From the NCBI GenBank assembly GCA_029378245.1, contig JARKIF010000436.1, positions 1 through 18,786 on the forward strand: a DNA stretch of 18,786 nt, read 5' to 3'. The translations under genes and the position numbers were made by a program. The notes beneath the pieces were generated by a model. It searched no databases. It was not told where the DNA came from and saw nothing but the letters and a program-made list of their open reading frames with translations. Shown in pieces: positions 1 to 10,000 of this stretch. The DNA comes from Roridomyces roridus (taxonomy: Eukaryota; Basidiomycota; Agaricomycetes; Agaricales; Mycenaceae). Within the stretch, counting starts at the first letter, position 1. The number at the start of each line of letters is the position of its first letter.

Positions 1-555
1 GTTCACTTCGCTCCCGCGGAAAGGAGATGAGGGATGCATATGCAATGGGCAGATGATCACCTTCAAGCACTTGATTCGTCATGAGCACTGACGACGGGCA
101 AGATACAAAGTATTCGGCCATTTCCCCAGGACTGTGATGGAACATCTGTACTTATTTATTCTCGAGCCGTAGCTATTTATTTTTCGCAATTTCGCTAAGC
201 CTCCATGTATTTATCTACGGTTCGGCTTGCAATCAACAATCATTGATCGCGGGTCTAATCTTGATTTCTCTCTCACGGTTCAACAGCAAGTCTTGGTGAC
301 ATCTCCGCAATCAAGTCCAGTGTACATTGACTTGAACTTGACTGCGGGTCACTGCCTCGATGACTTGGTCTGAGTCAAACCGCAGTCGACCACAGTCAGA
401 CTTGACTATGCATCGACTGCGTGAGACTGCGCACCGCAGTAACATAGCCTTCTCAGTAGAGTATAAAAGGGCATCTCTCCCTCCTGTTGAGACATCTTAT
501 CCTGTATCTACCTACTCAATCCAACACTTGTTGAACCTCTCACTAATTGTGTGAA
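1..555 (+). mobile_element. Retroelement-like sequence, possible LTR, truncating the MFS gene
   Basis: No gene is recognisable here. The transporter homology that runs in from the right on the minus strand stops abruptly near 556, and the sequence left of it does not encode the missing final membrane segment. The stretch has LTR-like traits on the plus strand: a TATA box (TATAAAAG) at about 463-470 with a pyrimidine-rich leader, a possible TG start at 133, and a possible CA end at 526 (ATCCAACA). Repeated ACTTGACTG / GACTGCG motifs lie between 320 and 445, as in some LTR enhancers. No target duplication was found and about 30 bp between 526 and the gene stay unexplained, so the boundaries and even the LTR assignment are tentative. 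It could instead be ordinary intergenic DNA joined by a deletion. Confidence 0.35.
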
Positions 556-1826
556 CCTCGCGAACGTACTGGCAGCGAAAGCGGAGGCGGCGTACACGAC
601 GTACGTGTCGAGTAAATACGAGAGGAATGAGATGATTATGGCCGAGATGCCGAATCCCACGGGGATGGAGCTGATCGCGGGGACGAACCACGGGACGACT
701 GTGTATTCGCCCGTCCAGCCCAACCAGAAGATCCCCATGACGAAGATGGGTGCGCCGAGCATGGCTGCGCGGAGTCGTTCTTCAGGCGGTGGGAAGCCGC
801 GCCATACTTTGATGAGTTGCGGGTAATCGGTGGCGAGGAAGTGGGTTGAAAGCGCGCCGAGGACTGTGCCAATGCCGACACCGATGAACACGAGGCCGTT
901 TTGGGCGATGGTGAAGCCGTGTTTTTCGATGAAGATGATGGGGAAGGCTTCGAATACTGCGGCGAGTTAGTCGAGCGGGGGACGGAGAAGCGATGTGAAC
1001 GCACACATGTACATGACCCCGTAAATCAGAGAGAGGTAAATTGTAACCAGCACGAGAATGAGTTCCTGGCTGAGCATGATGAACGGTCTGAACAGCGTCC
1101 GTTTCACGATTCCCCACGCCGACCAATCCTGCTCCTCATGCGCTGCATACAACCGCTTGCTCCCCTCCGGATCAACCCTCCTCCGCTCCTTCACCTTGCG
1201 CAAAAGGATCACAGGTGCGTAGGTCTCAGGGAGGAAGATGGCCGTGAAATATGTACACCCGCCTGCAAACATCATACCAACCCAAAACACCCAACGCCAG
1301 GTCAATGAGCTGCTGTCAACGATGAACCCCGCTACGATTGGGCCCAAGACGGGACCCAGGAACGCCGAGGCGCTCCACAGCGACATTGGCAGCCCGCGTT
1401 TCTGGGCACTCCAGACATCCGCCAGCACGCTGCCGCTGGCGACGAGGGCGCGACGCCGAAGAACCCGCAGAGGAATCGTGTCGTGAGCAGAGTGTTGTTT
1501 TGGAGCGAGGGCTTGGGGATGTGCCGGAGGGTGTAGATGGCATCGCAAAAAAGTAAGATGGGGCGTCGACCGATGAGTTCGCTGCCTGGGCCCCAGACGA
1601 AGGGACCCAGGACTAACCCCATGAGAAGGTGAAGTGTTATAGGTACGATACCTCCGCCGAGAGTGAAATGGGCTTGAATGGCTGGCACAGCGGAACTCGC
1701 GCGGAAGAGGCGAATGTTCTGATTTCTTCTGTATCCCAAAACTCAACAGGACTGCAAGCCCGCAAACAAAGCACGCACACATTGATGGCCATCATGATGC
1801 AAGTAACCGTTATGAGCCATTTCCTC
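556..1826 (-). pseudogene. MFS drug transporter (DHA1 type), body of a broken gene
   Basis: This is the membrane domain of a 12-segment major facilitator of the fungal DHA1 drug/polyamine:proton antiporter type. Seen in order: first helix (WLITVTCIMMAINV), motif GPGSELIGRRPI, a helix ending CGFFGVAP, SVLADVWS, WRWVFWVG, PETYAPVILLRK, then helices of the second half up to YAASAFAASTFAR. Introns are inferred at 1719-1778 and 957-1004, both with GTGCGT donors; splicing them joins INV to TFASS and VMYM to LFEAFP. Two one-base deletions break the frame, near 1696-1703 and near 1441-1451. The final part of the family fold (FGAAFPLF to the last helix) is missing because homology stops at 556. The N-terminal exon lies 9.2 kb away at 10995-11343, separated by two transposons. 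The family call is firm; the substrate is unknown. Confidence 0.85.
1820..1826. repeat. Target-site duplication TTTCCTC, left copy
   Basis: TTTCCTC here matches TTTCCTC at 5804-5810. The two copies flank the 4 kb TIR element. Collapsing them, and removing the copia element, joins the transporter N-terminus (NWSDRR) directly to KWLIT, which is the usual NWS..RKW motif of this family. The base before each copy differs (A at 1819, G at 5803), so the original duplication may have been 8 bp with one later change. Confidence 0.8.
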
Positions 1827-1875
1827 GAGGTGTAGCTGTACCATTAATGCATATGGGCAACCAGTATCCGCATCC

Positions 1876-1943
1876 CCACATTGCAATAAAGGCGATCCTT
1901 GGCCGAGCGGTCAGGGATCGCCTTTATTGCATTATGGGACACT
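1876..1943. repeat. Hairpin in left TIR
   Basis: The sequence ATTGCAATAAAGGCGATCC is followed after a short spacer by its near-perfect inverse, GGATCGCCTTTATTGCAT, so the strand can fold into a stem of about 20 bp. The same arrangement occurs in the right terminal repeat, making the palindrome part of the element end rather than a chance feature. Confidence 0.7.
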
Positions 1944-4900
1944 GCCCCTTCGGGTACGCCGCGAAGCGAGAGCAAGCGAGATGCCGGGGCAATTTGACCG
2001 CCGCCCGCAGTGCCAGCTCGACTGATCATGACGCCGGGTTGTCGACCTGTCAAAATGGCAGATCAGTTCAAATCATTCTTTCATCATTTGTGCCGCCTGC
2101 TGTCCGTCCCGGCATCCCTACTGGAAATCTTCCTGGGAGAGCAGGGCCACTTCATGTTGTAGAACAACATTAACCTATATAATCTAATTACTGCGTGTTT
2201 GTGACCGACTCGGAGAGAACCCATCAAAATTCACTGATGGGGCTCTGTTCCTTCGTTCCACACGCCGAGGACTTGTAATAGCATGTGAGCATTCATATCA
2301 GTGGTGCCCACCCCAGTAGACGCTGTCAATATGCATATCTGCCCAAAGTTGATCAGTATAAGTATGTGTTTGATGTAGCAGCGGTACAGCTCGAAAAGAT
2401 CAATAATTGAGTTTCTCGTGGTTCAGCCACTGATCTACCACCATAGACAGACCATATGATCACATTGGATGGTGAAAACTGCTGAGTGGAGACCGAGTGG
2501 AGACCAGAGGCCGGTCCAGAGCTGTATTACTCTCCGCCTGCTCAGCGGTGAAATCTCTTCGCATTGAGACACTTACTTGGACACTGGCACTTGCCTGACT
2601 TTCTTCGAGTCTCTATGGCAGCTTGGCACACCCTTCAGTCGCTGGAACAGTCCCAATACTTCTACAGTTATCAAAATTTGTATTTCAACCAGAAATCAGT
2701 CCACAGCATCCCACAGACCTGAGGTGGCTCTGGTGGACCCGGGGAGTGGTCAGGAGTATGTTTCTGACAGTATTTCGGTGTGGTAAAATCCTGAGGCAGT
2801 AGCATAAACACAACGGCCACAGGATGTGTTCAACTCTAGAGTGGCGCACTCCTCGGTTACTTTTTGGGGGGAATATGTGGTTTTTATACCCTTTTCAGAT
2901 GTCTTACGGGAAATCTGAGTCAGCAGAAGTGTTCCATTTCTCTGTATCTTTGTCCACGATCGAAGTTGCATTCACAGACCACCACAATACAACCCACAGC
3001 GATGAAATAACTGGGAGAGCTAACTCAACATCAGGAAAAATTCACCTGACGATGGTGTTCAATGTAGATAACATAGATCGGGTAGTGCCATCGACATCCC
3101 CCGGTTTATAGGACTCTGTAGCTTACCCGTTAAATTATAGTTTACTATGGTGATCTACATTTCTTGGCAGGTGATTGATGTCAAGTCGTAGATCTGTAAG
3201 GTTGTAGTAGAACATCGACCAACATATGTCAGGGTAAACACCAGTTGACTCACCATATTCAAAGCCCAACTCGTGTATTCAGGAAGCGCGCAAAGGGGCA
3301 GAAAGGAAGATTGATATTAGCGCAGCTGTGGATTAGGTATCTACTTGTCCTCCTCCTCGTCCTCAGCGCACATTCCCCCATCTTCATCCTCCGCATCCCG
3401 CCCATGACCCCGCCCTCCTCAAACTTCTTCAGCACGGGTTTGGCAGCAGAACGAATGTTGCTGGACAATGTTGTCAGCAGAGATGACAGGCAATAATGAA
3501 AGACACACCATCAGCGTCGCCTTGCAAAATACTCGAGTCGGGAGAGCAGAGAAGGGTGGCGGCAGGGTCACGGCAGCAGTCTGTGAGCCTTAACAGACTG
3601 TCAGCACGCGTCTCGTATCAAGGGAACTAGTAAACACACCGGCGGTAATGCATCGAGCTCGGCGCAAGTGACGAGGTCGACGTCAACGTCGGCAGCTGAC
3701 AGCAGAGCTCGGCGGACCGGAGTCAGAGGATGGGCACGCAGGTGCGGTTGTCAATGGTGAGGATCTATCAGACCGATAAGAGAGACAGGACTGGAGGGAG
3801 GAGAGACAGACACACCAGCCCGACCCATAGGCTTTTGCGCAGCCGGTGCGGTCCACAGGCAGTGGAGAGCTGGAGCTGAGACTCGCAGCCCTGTGGCCAG
3901 AGCATCTGAGATTGAGGGTAACCTGAAAGACGGTGAGAGATGGCGCAAGGGTGTGAGAACCGGGGAGACGTGCGTTGAGAACTGGTTTCACCGCCATTGA
4001 GCGAAAGGGGGGAGGGGAGGGAGAATCGAGATGGAGGTCAGAAGAAGAAGGGTGGTTGTTGACGGCCGCTGATTGTCTTTCCGAATCGAGTCATCAACCA
4101 ACATCACGTGTGGTATCGGGCATGGAAACGCCGGTATCCACGTCATACGGCAAGGGACTTGTCGAAATTCTCCATTTCCCCTCGCTCTGCTCTGCGTCTC
4201 TCTGCGTCTGCCGTTGATCGAATTCACAATAAGTACATCCGCGGGCTCACTGACACCGGTCAGCACCCAGCTTAGCGTGACGCCGCGGGGCTCGGAGCTT
4301 CCGCTGACCTCCGCTGACTTTCTCGGATTCTCGATTGGAAATGAGTCAAACAAGCAAGAACCTGGCTGGCCAACGTTGGTGATATTCTCCCAGCCCGCAG
4401 TCAAATAGCTGATGTATATTCTGGTATCTTCCACATAAGCTAGATTGCATGGCATAACAATGGCACCGATCAACAGTGATCTACATCTTCCCGCGCATCA
4501 ACTACCATGTCAACATTGGCTACAGAGCCGATGCACGGAGCTATGCGGACCAATGATGCCCATCATATCTTTGGCGTGCAGCAAATTCTTTGGCGATTTT
4601 TCCTGATGAACTCTTCGTCACAATTGAGCACAGATACATTGCCCCAGCCGTTCATAAATTTAGTTCAGGATCGGGTGCATACATGCGAAAGAAGCTTATC
4701 GAACACGCTACACCGACTCAAAGTGCTCTGTGGGTTGTGCGATCCTTCGAATTTTCAGACATTGGGACATGATTCGGCAAGATCAAACACTCAAGCGCTG
4801 TCAAACAGCTGAAGTAACATAATTCGGATTGACATGCTATGACGGAACCGGCTGGTTGGGTGCTGCAGCATGAGGTTGGAGTCTCGCACAATTCAAAAAA

Positions 4901-5691
4901 CACTGACTTCTTAACCAGAACAACTCTCAGTTGACTCTGAGTGCCGTGTTCCCAGCTGCTCCATCTGCGAGGGTCTGAACCTTGCTCGGTCATATCAACG
5001 GTATTAAGTTGTGTCTTGACAGCTGCCATTCCTGTGAGCCGACCCGGGCGCAAATGGTCTCACTCGGAATGCATTGAGCTACGTAATCATGCAATAAGTA
5101 TTGCAAGGAGGAGCCTCGAGGTACGATTAGTTGGAGAGGAAATGTGCCACATAGTGCGGCAGCTCGGATTGAATGGGAGAACCCAGCGGCCGCAGTATGC
5201 CCTGGGTGCGTCGCCCGAGCTAACCAAAGTACCGCCGTGTAGAGGCGCAGCAGGACCGGGCCTGGGATACATCCTGCAGGGATACCTACTACTATGTACA
5301 AAGAAAAATTTGAACAAAATCAGATTCTCAGGAAGGCAGATCATCTACACCTCGAGGGGGCAGCCGCTCTTGATGCTGAGGCTTATGCAGGCTGAGGGAT
5401 GAGCCTGATGCAGAGGAAGAGGTGGCCGCTAGCGGGGCTGGAGGGAGACGAGGATTGATCTCAATGCCGTATATCAGATATGCACCGACCGCAGTGGAAA
5501 ACCGGAGCTTCCCCATGCTAAAGCGGATGTGCCCGATCTCAACAGGCGATGAGAAACTTCGGCCCTCCGCCGCACGATAACTACCAACGGATCAAGCCCA
5601 AGCCCGGTGCCCAGGCGGCATGTCCGGCAGCGATGGCCGCAGGTTTCTCGCCGCCTGTCTCGTTTCTGTTCCCGTGTACATAATCATCACA

Positions 5692-5756
5692 TTCCCATAA
5701 TGCAATAAAGTCAATCCCTACCGCCCACTGAGGGTCTGCCTTTATTGCAATGTGGG
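5692..5756. repeat. Hairpin in right TIR
   Basis: TCCCATAATGCAATAAAG pairs with CTTTATTGCAATGTGGGA across a spacer of about 30 bp. A third ATTGCAATAA motif follows at about 5777-5786. This is the inverted counterpart of the hairpin near 1876-1943. Confidence 0.7.
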
Positions 5757-5810
5757 ATGCAGTAATGGTCGACCATATTGCAATAAGGGAACAACCACTG
5801 GTGTTTCCTC

Positions 5811-6085
5811 TGTCAAAAGTTGATTATCATCCGCCCCGGGCCTTCACACCCGGCTTCTCCACTTCCTTACCCACGTCCACGCCATCGACACGTGTCCCTC
5901 AGTCTTTTGTCTCTTACGACGACTGAGGGGTACGTGCCTTTATCTCTTTCTTATGTATCTAGCATACTTACAAGTGTCTATGTAGTCTGCGCATTGCCGC
6001 GCTATCTAGGTACTTAATATATCAGTCTTTTGTCTCTTACGACGACTGAGGGTCTGCGCATTGCCGCGCTATCTAGCTTCTGAAA
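5811..6085 (+). repeat. 5' LTR of copia element
   Basis: Starts TGTCAAAAGTTG and ends CTTCTGAAA. The right LTR ends CTTCTGACA, so the usual terminal CA has changed here. Two blocks are duplicated inside the LTR: CAGTCTTTTGTCTCTTACGA at about 5900 and 6023, and GTCTGCGCATTGCCGCGCTA at about 5985 and 6052. It should carry the promoter and the transcript start. Confidence 0.95.
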
Positions 6086-6097
6086 GGTTATGGGCCC
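6086..6097 (+). promoter_or_regulatory. Primer-binding site, initiator tRNA-Met anticodon region
   Basis: GGTTATGGGCCC begins immediately after the LTR. Its complement, GGGCCCATAACC, is the anticodon stem-loop sequence of eukaryotic initiator tRNA-Met rather than the tRNA 3' end. Drosophila copia is known to prime from such an internal cleaved half-tRNA, so the same mode is inferred here. Confidence 0.65.
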
Positions 6098-6229
6098 CGG
6101 TGCTTTCTAGTTGCCGGACTACCTCTCAAGCACCCTCAGGCTTTCAAGACTCAAGTGCTCCTCGCAGGACACACTACTCCCTCTCCCCCACATCCTACAC
6201 ACCTACTCGCACTCTTATCGATAACTATC

Positions 6230-7000
6230 ATGGCTTCCCGTGATAAGGATCAGACGGCGCTCCGCACCGCGCGTGACTGGCCTGACTGGGAAATCCAGGT
6301 AGAGTCGGAGCTCCGCGAGAAGGGCTTATGGTCTGTTGTACAACATGGCCAACCCCCTGCTGCTGCTGCCACTGCCAGTACTGCTAGCACTACTCTCACA
6401 GTCCCACTCCGTGACACCTTCGAGGAGAGGGACAGTCGTGCCCTTGGTCATATCCGTCTTCGTCTAGCCAAATCCCTCATCCCAAAGTACAAGACCCATA
6501 CAGCTTCCAAAGCTCTGTGGGATGCTCTCAAGGGGGATTTTTCCAAAGCAAACAAAACAGAGATAGCTTTCAGCACACTTTTACAGCTGCAGAAGTTGAA
6601 ACTTCGTTTGGAGGAGGGACAGGACAATGTGACTCTAACGGTCATGGACAAGCACCTCGAGCGGTTCAGAAACATGCTCGACTGGCTTGACTCCCTTGGA
6701 TACTCCTTGGATGCAGACTTGCAGCCTTTACAGCTTCTCCTCACTCTTCCAGACACTGTGACTTTCAAAGCTCTCAAATCCTCTATCACTGGCTCTGTAG
6801 CTGCTGGAGCCAAACTGGCTCTGGATGATGTTGAAACCAAGCTTCTAGCCCACGCAGATCCCATCGAGGAAAATTCTAGTGATTCAGACACCACCTCTGC
6901 TAAAGCCAATGCAGCCTCGGAACGTTACTGTGTGTTCCACAAATCAAACACACATAACACAGCCGATTGCCATGCTATCAAGGCAGCAGAGAGGAATTGA
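6230..7000 (+). CDS. gag: Copia Gag protein, 256 residues, ends at UGA
   Basis: This is the capsid-type protein that packages the element RNA. The start is placed at the ATG at 6230 (MASRDKDQTALRT), because the open frame upstream to 6155 runs through leader sequence and has no Gag-like content. The protein opens with DWPDWEIQVESELREKGLW, the usual copia Gag beginning, followed by a helical region with LWDALKGDF and repeated leucine-rich stretches. A zinc-knuckle-like motif CVFHKSNTHNTADC (CxxHx4Hx4C form, seen in fungal copia Gag proteins) lies at about residues 230-243. The frame stops at TGA 6998-7000 and continues open in the same frame into protease and the rest of Pol. Most copia elements have one fused gag-pol frame, so this stop is either a lesion or a read-through site. 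Confidence 0.9.
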   Translation: MASRDKDQTALRTARDWPDWEIQVESELREKGLWSVVQHGQPPAAAATASTASTTLTVPLRDTFEERDSRALGHIRLRLAKSLIPKYKTHTASKALWDALKGDFSKANKTEIAFSTLLQLQKLKLRLEEGQDNVTLTVMDKHLERFRNMLDWLDSLGYSLDADLQPLQLLLTLPDTVTFKALKSSITGSVAAGAKLALDDVETKLLAHADPIEENSSDSDTTSAKANAASERYCVFHKSNTHNTADCHAIKAAERN

Positions 7001-10000
7001 AAGGAACAGGGCAAACAGAAGTGTGGGAAGAGCAAGGCTAAAGCCAGGGATGAGCAGGCTAATCCAGCAAATGATGGGGAATCGGATTCAGACAATGAAG
7101 CAAACGTAGCTTATGTTTCCTCTGCTCTATACAAGAAGATTTCTGCTTATGTTGCGCGTGACTCAAATGGCCATCTTCAGGTCAAGGACTCTACTGGCCG
7201 CCGTTATGTTCTCATTGACTCTGGTGCTTCCTGCACAATGACTGGGAATGTGAAATACTTCGACATGTCCTCTCTACGCCGTCTTGATCCTCCAAGAAAT
7301 GTACGCCTTGGTGATAATTCTTCATGCGAAGCTATTGCAACAGGTACCATGCGTCTATCCTGCAAAACCAAACGTGGAATGGTTGAACTTTCAATTGAAA
7401 ATGCACTTTTGGTCCCAGCATTCACAGTTACTCTGATTTCAGTCCACCAACTGGCTGCAAAGAAACTTGGCTCTCATTTTGTAGGAAACCACTGCACTGT
7501 TGAGCATGATGAGACCAAGGACATTGCCCTGGAAGCCACACATAAGCATGGTCTCCACCGTGTACAGTGTGAGCCCCTCGGAACTGACCCAAGGGTGCTG
7601 CATGCCATAGACATCAATGACTTGCATAGGAGATTAGGGCATACAAATTTCGAGAGCCTTCGTCATATGTTCCGAAGTCGTCAACTACCAGGAATCACTT
7701 CACTCACAGGGGTCCCAGAATTTTGCGAACCTTGTGCTTTGGGGAAAATGAAGAAATTGCCTTTTGAGCGTAGCAGAACTGTTGCACGTGGACCTCTAGA
7801 TATTATTTCAACAGATGTCGGAGGACCTGTCAGTCCCCAAAGTGTGAACGGCTATCACTATTGGATTGTGATTGTGGACCATGCTACATCATTGCCCTGG
7901 GTTCTCTTTGCTCGCAAGAAGTCCCAAGTTTATAAAAAACTCAAGGAGTGGCGTCACTTTGTAGAGCGGCATTTTCAAACACACATAGGACACTGGGAAT
8001 TCTGTGCTGGATGGAACCGTTTCACTAGAACTGATGGTGGGGGCGAATTTACATCGAAAGAAATGGAGGATGATTTTCGTCAACGTGGTATCATACATGA
8101 AACCACTGCCCCATACACAGAAGAGCAGAACGGCATGGCTGAGCGAATGAATCAAACTCTTGTTACTCGCTCTATTACCAATCTAGCTGCTTCCCATCTC
8201 CCACGAAAATATTGGGACCTTGCAATGTCTCATGCTGTCTACACTGTTGCTCATTCTCCTGCCAGTGCACAGAATGGGAAAACTCCCTATGAAAGTGCCT
8301 ATGATCGTCCTGTGAATATCAATCACATGCATCCATTTGGTTGCCCAGCCTATCCTCTTGTCCCAAAGAAGAAATGCAAAGGCAAATTTGCAAATCATGC
8401 CAAGCGTACTGTCTTCATTGCATATCATGAAGGAAAAGCCGCATATGATCTCTTGGATCTTGACAGCGGAAAAATTATCACTGCTAGACATGTCAAATTC
8501 AATGAGAGCTCGCCTGCTCCTCAGGAAGTTCAAGATCCCTCTGAACCACGCCTGCAGCATACAGCAGATTTCGAGACCTTTGCCCAGGGTCTCAAACAAA
8601 GTAACACCCCTTACTTTGACACTGATGATTCTGATGAAATTGTCGAAATTCCTGTAGCTCCAGGAAATATGCAATCATCAATCTCAGTGGGGGTACCTCA
8701 GACTTCTTCCCCAGTGGGGGCTTCAGATTCTCAGTCCGTGAAACAGGAATCAATCTCTGCACCATCCGGGCCACCATTGCGCCGAGTTGGTGGTGTACGA
8801 CTTGATCCTGCACACTCAGAAACTCATCCTAGACCACAACCTTCTCTGCCAGATGTCCCTCAGTTACTTCCCAGACGTACAAGTCGAGAGCGCACTGCGG
8901 CTACTCACCCAAATGCCGTCTATGAGCAAGCAGCTGCAAAGCCACAGCAACTTCGGTCCAAACCAGCATCAACCCCAGAACAGGAAACAGATGCTCAGTC
9001 TCCCTCTACTCCACCTCAGCCCCAACATCTTGAATTGATTGAGGAAGAGGACGGAACATATGTTGTGGTTGATCCTGAAGACATAGAGTTCTTTGCTGGC
9101 TTAGCTCGTGATGGTGTTGATTCCCACATCCCCAAAAGCTGGGATGAGGCGATGAATGGACCTGATGCAGATAAATGGCAGGCTGGACTGGATGAAGAAC
9201 TAGCGAGCTTCATCGCAAACAAAGTCTATGAATTGGTTTCCATTCCAGAAGGTGTCACCCCAATAACATCTAAGCCAGTGTTGAAAGTCAAATTCAATGC
9301 GGCTGGAGAGATTGAGCGCTACAAAGTTCGAATTGTTGCTCGAGGCTTCACTCAGCGTGCAGGCATAGATTACCAAGAGGTTTTTGCCCCTGTGGCAAAT
9401 TTGGAATCTATTCGCATCATTTGTGCACTAGCAGCTAAGTATGACTTGGAGCTTGATCAAATGGATGTTTCAACCGCCTATCTCAACGGTGAGCTTGAAG
9501 AGGATGTCTACATGATGCCTCCATCCTGCGTCTCAATCACCTCGGGTTACTGCTGGAAGCTAAATCGTTCTGTATATGGTTTACACCAGTCTGGACGTGC
9601 CTGGAACCGGACTCTGGACAAAACTCTTCGCCAGATGAATTTTACTCGCTGTTCCTCTGAAACCTGCCTCTACGTCTACAAAGAAGGCAAACAGCTCTGC
9701 TTCTTAGTTGTCTACGTTGATGATCTCCTTCTTGCTGGTACTTCACGCCAGTTCATGGATCGTATCAAGGAGAAACTCAGGCAATCATACAAAATGCGAG
9801 ACTTGGGCCCTGCAAAGCAAATCCTGGGATTGAACATCCATCGGGTTCGCAAGAAGCGTACACTTTCACTCTCTCAACACCAGTATATTGACTCTGTCTT
9901 GGCGCGATGTAGAATGTCTGACTGTGACCCCGTCAGAACACCTATGGCTACCAATACCAACACCTCTGAGACTGACCCAGATAATGACCGCACAGTTACA

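Larger units (their letters stand above)
1827..5803. mobile_element. DNA transposon-like TIR element, 4 kb, no transposase seen
   Basis: The ends are imperfect inverted repeats of about 115 bp (1827-1945 against the reverse complement of 5690-5802). Both arms read roughly TGTNCCNTTANTGCA, then GCATCCC, then ACATTGCAATAAAGGC, and end in TTTATTGCATTATGGGA. Each arm holds a palindromic hairpin. The element is flanked by TTTCCTC on both sides. No reading frame inside it shows a transposase, helicase or reverse transcriptase motif; open frames are short (at most about 160 codons), overlap on both strands and resemble nothing I know. It is therefore probably a non-autonomous or decayed element. The superfamily is uncertain: a 7-8 bp duplication would suit hAT or a related group, and long inverted ends would also suit a Mutator-like element. 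Confidence 0.7.

Noticed and set aside
2480..2510. Tandem GAGTGGAGACC repeated twice
   Set aside because: Only two short units; too little to call a repeat feature.
3259..3468. Minus-strand open frame with a charged, lysine-rich start and an acidic tail in another frame
   Set aside because: Neither frame joins to a coherent upstream exon and no family is recognisable; probably chance within the TIR element or an unidentifiable captured fragment.
3988..4473. 161-codon minus-strand open frame in the TIR element
   Set aside because: The longest frame in the element, but without hydrophobic pattern, domain or transposase residues; treated as chance.
4941..5402. 153-codon plus-strand open frame
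   Set aside because: No motif, overlapping open frames on the opposite strand, mixed composition; no support as a gene.
5820..6017. 65-codon open frame in each copia LTR
   Set aside because: It is the same non-coding LTR sequence present twice; no protein features.
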